Below are positions 22,386 through 33,751 of a stretch of 64,000 nt of DNA, piece by piece (the stretch's first letter is position 1; every line of letters starts with the position of its first letter). The stretch comes from Melampsora larici-populina 98AG31 (Eukaryota; Basidiomycota; Pucciniomycetes; Pucciniales; Melampsoraceae). The stretch spans positions 1,510,892-1,574,891 of the forward strand of contig NW_006768777.1 in assembly GCF_000204055.1 (NCBI RefSeq), written 5' to 3'. The notes under the pieces were generated by a model, which was not told where the DNA came from, ran no database searches, and saw only the letters and a program-made list of their open reading frames with translations. The translations under genes were made by a program, and so were the position numbers.

Positions 22386-24030
22386 GATCTTGCCGAATTC
22401 CAGCCAAATTCAAAACTTGTAGGCCCTCACAAGTAGATCTACATGTGTGTTCCCACAAAAAAAGCACCCAGATTTGGGTTTCAGGCCCTGGAGTTGAAAT
22501 AAGCGCCTACAATTCAAAAAGGCCAGTTAGCTGGCACCTACATTGGTAATTCAAAATGTAGCAATGATCTTGAGTTGCAGAAAAAATATTGAAGGACGGA
22601 ACAGCTACATTTGTTATCACCAAAGCCCTCTGACTGGTTTGGCTGGGGCCGGCCCCGGTCCAACTGGTCAGGGGGTCCCAATAACACCTACTTTCACCAA
22701 AACAATCAAAAATTTGGGGGTTTTCACCAATTTTGGCAAACTTTTGTATTTTTTGTGGGTTTTTATGCTATAAATCTGACTTAACTATGATGTTAAGTAC
22801 ATATCTAGTTATGTAAAGGCATGAAATCTGCCTGTATTAGGCTTGCATCAGGCTCAAATCAGCCCGTGGTCTGACTGGTTGGGGTCTTAGATCAATTTCT
22901 TTTTGCAAAGTGGCTGTACAGGTTCATGAGTACCATTTCTTGGTTCCTCTACACCTGAACAGTCCAAAAATGGGCTTTGCAAGAAATATCATGGCATAAA
23001 AAATACCAAAGTACCGGGTCAACTGCCCCAATTGTTCTTGCAGGGAGCCAGTCAGAGGGCTTTGGTGATAACAACTGTATTTTGAGTTGCAAAAAATATG
23101 TTGAGGGATAGGAAAACTATCACCAAAACTATTGAGTTGCAAAAACAATAATGAAGGACAGACAAATATTTTAAGGTGGGAAAAGCATATTGGAGGATGG
23201 AAAAACAATTTTGAGTTATGAAAGCAATAACAGAGGACAGAAGAACTATTCTGAGTTGCAAAAACCATAAAAGAGGACAGAATAACTATTTCAAGTTGCA
23301 AAAAGGATCATGGAGGTTGGAATGACTTTTCAAGTTGCCAAAATAAAGAATTACAGGACAGAAAAAACAATTTGCATTGTCTTTTCAATGGAATCATTCC
23401 ATCCTCTTTTATCATTTCCGCAACTTGAGATAGTTTTCCCATCCTCCCTTATTGTTACTCCAAATATGTCTTGCATTAGTGTGTTTGCAACTCAACACAG
23501 CTTTCCCGTCTTCCCATATTCTGTTTGCAACTTGAAATAGTTCTTCTGTCCTCCATTATTGTTTTCAAAACCCAAAATAAGTTTTCCATCCTTCAATGTC
23601 CTTTCCGCAACTCAGTAGTCCTCCAATCTCCTGTTTGCAACCTGAAATATTTTCCTGACCTCTGTTATCGTGTCTCAAACTCAAACTAGTTTTTCCGCCC
23701 TGTGTTATTTTTTGTGCAACTCAAAATACTTTTTCTGTTGTCCAATATCCTTTTTGCAACTCAAAATAAGTTTTCCGAGCTTCAATATCCTTTCTTCAAC
23801 CCAAAATGGTTCTCCCATCCTCCAATATCCTTTTGGCAAAATAATTGCCACTTTTTGAGCACCTACATCTAAATTTTGAAATGTAGGCGCTTTTACAACA
23901 TACAAGCACCTACATTGCCAATTCCATTGCCTGAAACCAAGATTTGGCCCTTTTTTATGGGAACACACATGTAGGCACTCTTTTTGTGAGAGCCTACAAG
24001 TTTGGAATTTGGGTGACATTTACCAAGATC
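22386..24030. mobile_element. FoldBack-like element with mirrored 40-bp minisatellites
   Basis: The outer arms (about 22386-22560 and 23860-24030) are imperfect inverted repeats; each reads GATCTTG..., then CTTGTAGGC, then CATGTGTGTTCCCA, then GCGCCTACA. Inside, a minisatellite of about 40 bp fills both halves. The right half (about 23400-23845) carries roughly ten copies of a unit like GCAACTCAAAATAGTTTTCC plus TCCTCCAATATCC. The left half carries its reverse complement, with the switch near 23380. The structure resembles FoldBack (FB) elements, whose inverted repeats are made of tandem repeats. No transposase is present and I could not define a target duplication. The left arm is interrupted by another element (22611-23074). 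Confidence 0.75.
22611..23074. mobile_element. Nested TIR element inside the fold-back's left arm
   Basis: About 464 bp is bounded by inverted repeats of roughly 27 bp (TTGTTATCACCAAAGCCCTC... and its complement). It splits the 40-bp repeat array. The interior has a GGCCGGCCCC motif and AT-rich DNA but no transposase. The target duplication is unclear, so the superfamily is undecided. Confidence 0.65.
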
Positions 24031-24034
24031 TTTT

Positions 24035-26150
24035 GATCAAACTGCCTGTAAAGCTACTGAGCTTGAGAAAGCCTGACTTTTGCTGCACTTGCCAATCTAA
24101 GGGTTGCAGTGCTGTGCAGCGCTGCAAGCCAGATTTGGTGCTCACCTACATTGTGTCAATTCCCTTGTAGAGATTCAACATGCACACACCAATTACTTAC
24201 AAAAACATGGACTTGATTGGGAGGAAGGAGGTATAAACATGACCAAAGGCAGTCAAGCAGAAATGATCATGGAACAAAAACAAGCTTCCATGAAGATAGG
24301 GTAGATGAAGTATGGCGGTTCTGAAGGGTTGGTGGGATTGCAGAAACATGCAGAATCAGGGAGAACCTGAAAGAACTTGGATTTTACATAGCGTTTATGC
24401 AGTTAAATGGACTTATGGCAGCTCAAAACCTTATGTAGAGTCAAGGGATTTTATGCAGCCAACACTCAGTTGTGGTTCCACCAAAAATGGTAGAAACAAT
24501 TCTTATGCACTTCAAGAGACATCAACTTAGAGAGAGTTGACTGTATTAGGAAACTTGATTGGTGTAGGCTAGACTGAAAAAGATACCAGCCAACAATGAG
24601 ACATAAAAATGCAGAGGGAAAGGGAGTTGAAGCCAAATGATCAACAATCCAATACAGTTCCAACTCAATATAAGTACACATTGAGTAAGCATATCATGCT
24701 ATAGATACCAAATTTTGATGAAACACAAATGCAGGGAGCTTGATTTGGACATATTTGCATATAGGCTAAAAGCATATCTTTTGTGAAAATATGCTTACAA
24801 GGGGCAGTTCTATAAGCATAACTATGTTTACATCAGCTTGATATGCTTAAAAAGACTGTTGCAATTGTCTAAAAACCATAATTTATTGGGATACAATATC
24901 TCAAATATGGTATTTGATTCCCAAAATAAGCATTAGGTTCACTTTCTCCCCAGATATGCTTTTATGCTTAGTTTGACATAATCTATTGCACCTTTCAAGC
25001 ATCAGATTAGATGTATTTATAATGTTGCTTATATTGGGCAGCAACTGACAAAAATACTTAACCATTCAAGGAGGCTAAAGCAGTTTAAATGCCCACACAC
25101 CGTATTAGCAAATCATGATTTTGAATGATTTCTGGTGGATGCAACTGAGGTGTGTCATAGACAAGTGTAATCTTGTAATTCTCTGTGTTCAATCAGAAGG
25201 TCAGTGCACATGTTCCTTGCCATAAGCAGAATTTTTGCCAGAAAACAGATTTTTCCAAATTTACATTGATTCAATCATATGTAAAAAGACCAATCTCAGA
25301 TGGAGAAAACACAATATGATTGATGAAGGTAATAGCTACTTACTGCCCATTGGTTGCAACTTAGTGGCTGCAAGGTGGAATAAGATGTGAAGAATGCAGT
25401 GCAAGCACCAAAGATCTGCAATAAACACCAATCATGAAGCTCCATCAGATTTGGGACTCAGGAATGATTATGTAGAGATGAACAAGGTTCAGAAATCTAT
25501 CATGCTCAAAATTTCCTTGTCAGAATTCTGGTATTGCCTACTTTTACCTCTTTTCTCTGTAAAAACCACGTGAATCCTCATCATACCAAGTTTCCATAAA
25601 GCTTTCTGAACTTCTATATATCAGACACTTTAGGAGAACCTTTTACTTGAAAAGTTAAATCAATTTTGTATTTGTAATTAATGAAAAAAAGTCATTTCTA
25701 ATCTTATAATCTAAATTAAAAAAAAGTTCAACTTCTAACCCATATCTCTATCATGATAAACTCTTTGAAATTGTAACTTCTAGAAATCATAAAAAAAACC
25801 ATCACTTCACACAAGAAACTATGAAAAAACTTTAATCCACACAAATTCACAAAACAAAAACAAAAATGATCTTGCAAACTTAATAATTAAAGAAAAAGAT
25901 AAAAAGATTACCTTGCTAAACAACAGTAAACAAATCCACAAAAAAAAGATGAGGGAAGAAAGAAGAGACACACACAAAAAAAACTTTAATGCTAAAAAGG
26001 GCCAAAGACAAAATACATTACACAAAACCAAAAACGCATTTCCTCATCAATTTTCATTCTCTTTTGCATTTTACCAATCATATCTAATCATCATTGAATC
26101 AATGAAAAGCTAATCAAAAAAAAAAACTCTTCGCATCTTCTAAAGATTTC
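24035..26150. other. AT-rich repeat DNA, no gene recognised
   Basis: An imperfect inverted repeat of GCATATC/GATATGC-type strings spans about 24750-24985 and could be another small element. From 25600 the DNA is very rich in A and T. Open frames are low in complexity. The last part contains the 3' flank of the chitin synthase gene. Confidence 0.4.
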
Positions 26151-26151
26151 T

Positions 26152-29100
26152 TCAATTTCCAGCCAAAATACTATCAATCATTTCATTTACAAACGCTTTT
26201 CTTTCTCCAAGATTAGCACTAAAGAGATACGAAAAAAAAACAAAACATAAACAGATCAGTCTCCTTTGCTTTCAAAACCTAAAAAAAGAGGAATATTAAA
26301 AAATAGAACAAAAACAAACTTTGGGAACCAATTCGAGATGGCTTCTCTAGCTGATCGTTTGGTGACTCTCATTAGATCTTGAGTAGAAAGATAAGATCTA
26401 ATAGCCTGAACGATTTCATCATCACTTGGATTCGGATTTGGATTCATTTGTGGTGCTCCAACTCCTCCAGATCCAGGAACACCAGGCATATTTCCATTAC
26501 CCCCACCTCCCATCATCATCATGTTTCCTCCTCCTCCCATCATACCACCTCCCATGCTAAACATACTAAAAAAATTAAACCATCAAGTTAGTGTCATGAA
26601 GAATATCAATGAAAATATCAATGAACTTACCTCATATTTCTAGCATGCATATCTCCCATTCCACCCATTGAAGGGTAACCACTCATCATCATTCCTTGAC
26701 CACCTGCTGCACCCATGAAATCCATACCTGATCCCCGTATGGATCCAGCCCCAACACCTCCCATTGCTGGTCCCATAAAGCTCATCGGAGCATGCCCAAA
26801 GGCAATTGACCCAGGTCCACCACCTCCCATGCCCATCATTGACATCGGTCCACCCGTCATCATCGGAAGTGGCCCACCACCATATTCCCCAGGTGTACCT
26901 ACTTGACTACCGTGATGGGAAGGCGAACGAATATTAAGTCCACTAGCTCTAGAAGGTAATCGAGAATGATAAGCCGATTTAGGACCATCACGATAATAAT
27001 CCCCAGTGTTTTGAACGTCTAAACGACCTGAATGATGAAGTGATGGAGCATTGTAACTGCCGAGTCCAGGATGTTGTGAGAGATGATTTCTAGAGGCCAA
27101 ACTGAATCCACCAATCGATTCAGGTCTACGTCCTCCGAAGTTCGATTTTGATTCTTCTTCCCACATCGCAGCTTGATAATCACCAAACTTTCTCAGTGGG
27201 ATCATTGATGGATCAAACGCTACATCTTCTTGATCTGCTAAGACTTTCTTATGTTTTCCTTCTCCTACCACTACTCTTGTATTACCCCAAGAGAAATCAT
27301 CAAAGTTCCAAAACGAGTAGATTGGTAAGAAGAATGAATAGATCGGATAAGCCAAGAGATAGATTATCAACCAAAAGATCAAACCCCACTCTCGTTTGAG
27401 CAAAAAAATCACCGCTTGAAGTCCATAGACTGCGCCGATGATGATGAGAGAGATGATAGGAACAGCAGCTTGTTTGGTAGATACTATCACAATCAGGTAA
27501 ACAATGTAGACGGTTGTGGCCGGTAGGACGATTGTACCAACCAAATCGAGGAAGACGAAGAATCTCATCGAAAAACAACAAAATCCGCACATGTCCTTCA
27601 AAAACATCAGTTCACCCAAATTATGAATGGTCGAGTTGATCCATCTTCGTCGTTGTGATAACAAGACGGCCCAAGTTTCAGGTGCGGCTGTCATGGCTGT
27701 TGCATCCGAGACGAATTTGGTTTTGTAGTGCGGGAAATGTTTCATCAAGAGCGTAGTGAAAAATCGATCTTCACCAAGAGAGAACAAATTCTTCTTGTGT
27801 AAAGTCTGTGGATAGAATGAGTGATGGTGAAGGGTCAGCTTACAAACCAAGTACAAACTAACATTGGGCTCTCATAGATACTCACATCAACATGAATCTC
27901 AGCATATTCATCAATGATCAAGTTCGAAACCACCAATGGCCTTCCTTTATCAGCAGAACGAATGCGATAAAGGGTGAAACAACCCGGCAAACAAGTCACA
28001 CTGCCGAACAAAGATTCGAAAGCTTTCGCAAGATGATGAGAAATATAATATCTGTGGCGGTTTGATGGCAAAAAATCTCAACATTCTTATTCTCATATAT
28101 CAGGATAAAAGGAACATTGACTCAACTCATAAACTTGAATCATCGTCCACCAAGAAACTTTCTCATTTGAAAGTTTAGTCTCTCCACAGATTCCAATAAT
28201 TCTTCCATCATCAGATGCAGCAGATACCAATCGGTTCAAGGCATCAGGATAAACTTCCGTATCAGCATCAATCGTAAACAAGAACCTGATCGTATCGGAG
28301 AATTCAGTCAGTTCAACATTCATAAAAGATCAATAGAAAAGAAAGTACTGACTCATATAGTTGAGGTTCAACTCCAATCACATTCTTAATCTGATGACAA
28401 ATCTCAAGTTCCAATGGACACATGGGTGAATCAAAATGAACTCGATTTAAGAACCTCATCAACATAATTTGACTATCACGTTTACCACGATTGCCAGGTT
28501 TAGACCGTTCCGAAGGTTTGCCTACTTTAGCAACTACCACATATGGTACCACGTGTCCATCAACTTCATACAAACCTGAGTACACCTTTCCATAATTCAA
28601 TTGCTTGGAACCTTCAGAGACAGATTGGAATAACAGAGGATCAGGATCGATGGAAGGATCAACTCCAAGTAAATCTAATACAATTCGTGGCGTAGGTCGA
28701 TCGTTTCCAGATCCAATAATCATCCCATCACAAATCACAAAGATCAATTTTCGTTTATCATCATACTTCAAAGTGGCTAACGAGTCAATCGTCTTCTTCA
28801 ATGATTCTTCTCCTTCTGTATAACAAGGTACTTGGCAGATCACAAACTTGTCCCTGAGCTCTGGCATTCTCTTGGTTCCCAATTGTAAGGCGGCTACAAA
28901 CTTGGCTACTACTGCTAATGCAATCACAATCGTAAATGCCAAGAGAATATAATTCCCGACCGTACAGCGTGGTCCTTCCCTAAAGTCAGTATCACCAAGG
29001 TAAAAGACGTTTTTCATACATGCAAGTGTGGCCGATTTCTCTGTCACGTTGAGTGCTAATTTATCAATCTCCTTAGTGATGTCGGAACCCGGCTGTTGTT

Positions 29101-32100
29101 GAACCAAGTCAGTGATGGATTTATCAAGATACAAAAATTGCGCGTTTTGGTTTTGAAGGCCGTATGTATACAAATAATCCGTCAGATCATAGACACCACC
29201 ATCATAGATGGCAATCGATCGATTTTCGCTGAGTCCCGCAAGTGTCTTCTTAGAATAGACAATCGGTCCTTTATAGAAAGGAGTCATAAATGGTAAGAAT
29301 CTATCAGGGTACCATCGATCACTTGCAAGCTTTGATGTTTTCACGACTTGATTAGCTCCCGATGTGTGGACCGCATTAGGAACCTCAGCTGTCCAATTTG
29401 AGTACTGAAGCGTCACTAGATCTGATTGAATCGATGGACATGCAAGCCTCAAAGGAGGTGGAAAGTAATTAGATAAATCTTGACCAGCCAGTGAAAGCAT
29501 ATCAGAATTGGTGACTTGTTGTGCAAGTATATCAGAATGTTGACCACGCCAAAATTTGGTCAGATCGTATACCCCACCTCTGACCCCTACAAAGTAATCA
29601 TCTTCTCGGGCATGATAACCTAATTCGGTCAAATTCCACGCCTTTGCGAGGTTTGGACAAAGAATTTTACCCAATCCCAAAATGACAAACCTGATTTGAC
29701 ACCGCAAAAAAAAGTTCATCTTTTAGCATGATGAAAGCAGACACATTCAAAAGGAAACTTACAAGACACTGCCACACATTAATCCGATGATGATACACAA
29801 CGCCACCTTTTCTCTCCATGCCATTTGTACATCAGGTCTTTTCATCCTTCCTACCTTACTCAACATGAAAGTAGGGATCCAAAAAGTTAATAACCAAACT
29901 AGTTTAACCCAAATCCGTCTTGTCCGACTAGATTCTACTTCTTCCAATGTTTGTGCCTTATCGTGATCGATAACGGTACCTGCAGCTGAATCTTTCGCTA
30001 ATCCGTCCATAAATCGTGGATCTTTCTCGTTCGCATCTCCTCTTGCATTGTGTTTATCCTGGAATTCGGATGCCCAAACGCTCTGTCTAGCTTCACCAGG
30101 CGCATCAAAAGGTAAGTCGCGCATCTTGGTGTCCAAGTAGCCAGGTGACTGCGGAATGTTTGCATTATTATCATAAGCGCCATTTTTGTTCAATAAATCT
30201 TCTCGGCTACCAGTCGATTGATGATAACCAAGGTCTCCCCAAGCGTCTCCAGAGGATCCTGTTCGTCGGGCTCCATAATCTGGAATCGAGACTTCCGCAA
30301 GATGGCCCGCGATTGAACGGCGTCGTCTCTCAGAGGCGTTACCTCCATCACCACCTTCTTCGAGGCTCAAGCGATCTTCTAAAGCCTTGAATGCGTTGAA
30401 CGTGAGCCAAATTCTCGAACGACCGATTGCGTAGTCTTCTCCTTCAATCCAACCAAAGGCTTCGCCGGACAGGTGACTTCTGATATCTGACAACTCATTT
30501 CCGACTAGTTTGAACCTCATAGAAAACAAAGTGGGATCGAAATCAATGAGGTATTCAACTCGTTTCCGTGCCACGAGCTCTGCAACATTGAAAGAATGCA
30601 ATTGAGTATGTACCCGAGCGGCTTCCCAATGATTGGCGTATAAATCATCATTAGGCTTGATGCACAAGATATGCCAAAGTTGACACTGATTGAAATGAGA
30701 GAGAAGTTGAGAAACAGTAGCATTGATTTGAGAGCACGTAGAATGGACAGTAGTATGATCTATGAGAGGCACTGTTGAATCAAATGCAACTTGTGAGCCA
30801 CCCTGGGTGTCATTGGCGTCAATGTGACGATACGTAGGGATGATTGGCGAGGGTCGTCGAAGCGGACTACTTGAGACCTGAGCCCCTACGATGACAGAGT
30901 GATCCAGTGGATGCCGGTCAAGCGCAAGAGAAGGGCCTGAGAGGAGCCTTGAGATGAATGAATCTTCGCTATTACGAAGCAAGCTAACGAATTCGACATC
31001 GACTAGTGCAAGATCTGAATCTACGAAGCCGGTGATATCATAACTGACAGGACCAGACCAGTGTTGGATTCCAAAAACGGATTGAGAGGTAGAGTGATTG
31101 GGCCGAGAGATAAAACTGGAATGTGAAGCAAAATGTGAACGCATTCCGTCTAGGACGTCATTGTCAGCCTCTTCAATACTCAAGTATTTTCCTTTTCTGT
31201 GAGAATGAGCTGTTTTTGTAAGGCCACCAATGATCCCGCCGGGCTTCCCATCAGCTTTTCCGCCTAAGGATCCACCACGAAGCATCTCAAGACGAGAGGA
31301 AGCCAGATCGGCAAGTTCAACCTTTGGTAGGGCAACCCCATCAGCAACCGCTTTAGTTTGATCATCACGAAAGTTCATCTTGTTAAGCCAAGTTTGAACA
31401 AGTTCAGTTTGATAATTGATACAAAATTCCTCATAACCCGAAGCACCAAAGGAATTAGCTTGACCAAGGAGAGTCGAGTTACGATTGACCGATTTACGCT
31501 TCTCTGCTGTATCTAATTGATCCGTCCGACCTTGAAGACCAGGAATATCAAGCTGAATGATACTACTGCCACCTTGGCTTTGGATCTCTTGAATCATCTC
31601 ATCTCCTGGAAACATTTTGTGATTGGCGGTCTCAATCACATAAGCCAAGAGAATTCCATATAATGCGTTCATGAAATCGTCCCTTTGCCTACGAGCCCCA
31701 TCAGGACGCAAAAAGACAGTGACAGTTTCTTTGCGTATGTATTGCACCCGATTTGTGAGGATACGAGTAAGATCGTCAGGAGTGACGCCAAGGAGTCCAG
31801 CAACGACGGCCAAGGTTTCGACATCGGTGACAAAGCAAGATTGATCCTGGAAATCGCGAGAATTATAAAGGTCAAATTCGAGGTTACCCATCAAAAGGAT
31901 TGCGGAGAGAAGCTTGAAGATGGATTGAATATGCTTTGGCTTGAATCCGAGCGCTTTGAAAGCTGCTCTCAAGTCTTCAAAGGCCATTTGATCAGCATCA
32001 GGACGATCGGCGAGCCGATAGCAACCTGAGGAGGCGAGTAACTGATAGTCAGAGGGTTGGGGCATGAGATGAATAAGGCTAGGATCATCATTGGGACTAA

Positions 32101-32875
32101 AGCCAGCGATCAACTGGTAGAAGACATCAAAAGCTCGATCTTGAGATGATCGAAGAGGATTCCGAAGCCGAGTTTTATCAAAACCAAAGACTAAAGCTTT
32201 TGCACCAGCCAATTGACCAAGATCATCGAAATGGATCTCAAACATGGTTGAGATACGTGATGCAGTTGGATTCTGATATGTCTTTGCCTGAGTAAACGAA
32301 CTGAGAAGGTGAAAGAAGTGAGGAAGTTGTCTTTGAAGCTTATCAGCCGGTTTTGCATTACCGCTAGGAGAATTGGACCCAAGCGGATCGGATAAACGGA
32401 TGAGCTGATTACTGATGAGTGACATGCTGGTCGTCTTTCCGGAACCCGACAAGCCACTGTGAAAACGATGGATATTGAGGAACAGATTAGTGTTGAAGTT
32501 ATAGAGTGAAATGAAAGAGGAGATGAGATACCTATAGACAATTGCCTGAGTCTTTCCAGATCGACGCATGGTGTAGAAAGCACGAGAAGCGAGATCATAG
32601 AGATGAGGAGGATTAGAAGGTGAAGAGGGGTCGATGTTGAGATAAGAACGTGCTGATTCGTCATTTTGATCTGTAGTAGGACCTAGTGGATTAATATGAA
32701 GTAAAGTAGCTTGACCAATATAAATATCATTAAGTTCCGAACGATATCGGGTATTGAGGATTGACAGGATTAAATCTTCGGAAGGGATTGATAAAATAGA
32801 TTGAGATGCGGTTCGATTTGGTAAGACTTGAGTTAAATTATGAAGTGAGACAGGATCTGAAGTGTTTGAAGTCAT
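26152..32875 (-). CDS. Class V chitin synthase with myosin motor, 8 exons, 2062 aa
   Basis: A plasma-membrane enzyme that polymerises UDP-GlcNAc into chitin. Exons: 32875-32532, 32456-29763, 29690-28353, 28285-28127, 28051-27886, 27805-26631, 26565-26320 and 26218-26152; phases agree throughout (6189 nt). Order of parts: myosin-like motor with P-loop GLSGSGKT (residues 116-123, split by intron 1); two membrane segments (about 970-1025); a cytochrome b5-like region ([16 protein letters not shown]); a further membrane segment; then the chitin synthase core with DADTEV (about 1465), [10 protein letters not shown] and QRRRW (about 1618). A glycine/methionine-rich tail and a DEK_C domain follow ([19 protein letters not shown], closing [20 protein letters not shown]). 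The DEK_C end is recovered only by splicing into the last 67-nt exon. No lesion was seen. Confidence 0.95.
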
Positions 32876-32879
32876 GATG

Positions 32880-33040
32880 AGGTGAATTGATTGACCGATT
32901 GATTGATTGATTGATTTGACCGATGAACTGATTGACTGATGGATTGATTGATGATGATGGTGGTGGATGGACGAAAGTTGACGATGAAACTTAGAAAGTC
33001 AATGAGAATGAGAATGAGAATGAGTGATGATGAGAGGGAA
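32880..33040. repeat. GATT/GATG simple repeats upstream of chitin synthase
   Basis: The first 160 bases upstream of the chitin synthase start consist of imperfect GATT and GATG runs followed by (GAATGA)n-like sequence. They probably lie in the 5' UTR or proximal promoter. No specific binding site can be named. Confidence 0.6.
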
Positions 33041-33750
33041 GAGAGGATGAGAAGAAAGAGAAGGAGAATGGTAAAGTGGTTTGTTGTGTAATCGATTAAA
33101 ACTTCAAACCCAACACAGCATCTTTACTCAAGCAATTCACTAAAAATTTGACTATGTGACTCTAGTCTCATAGGATACATAATCATAGAAATCAGGAACA
33201 ACTTCTGAATGCTCTCTTTACTTACAATTCATCACACTGTCACTCCTACCTCTTGTTCTTCGCCACTCATGTGATCTTCGACTTGACTGGAGTTTATTCA
33301 TCTTGTTTCTTTTGAACGCGGCATCTTCTAATGCGTCTGAACAGTTATATGCTCGTTATGCCTTATTGTCGGTCAACAAAAAGAAGAAGATGCACAAGAG
33401 CTACAAATTCACATCTTTAAATATTTGCTTGAGACAGATAATGACATGTATGTACACTGATGTAATAGAATACAGGTTTTACAAAAACCTCTTCTGCAAT
33501 CATCGCCATCTTATAAAATCATACATCGAAGAAAAAAAGAAAGAAAACACATTGCATGAAGAAATCTTGACTCTGCTACAAGATATCATGTAAAGAAACA
33601 TATAGACAATTCTACCTCAATAAGAAACATTCAAAATGAAAGGTTCGAAAAAAGGTTTTCATGACAAGAAATTATAAGACAAAAAGAACCTGCTCAATCA
33701 TATACAAGGCAACCACGAAGTAAAATGCGTATATACATAATTATCTTGTA
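33041..33750. other. Chitin synthase promoter region and transporter 3' flank
   Basis: No gene is recognised. The open frame at 33303-33593 has no domain and probably is not coding. The region separates two minus-strand genes, so it should hold the chitin synthase promoter and the transporter terminator. Confidence 0.4.
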
Positions 33751-33751
33751 C

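Noticed and set aside
26715..26906. Proline-rich plus-strand frame
   Set aside because: It is the antisense shadow of the glycine- and methionine-rich tail of the chitin synthase.
32457..32531. Read-through of 25 residues before the chitin synthase P-loop
   Set aside because: The 75-nt stretch has GT..AG ends, and its removal gives [12 protein letters not shown], the family sequence. It is an in-frame intron.
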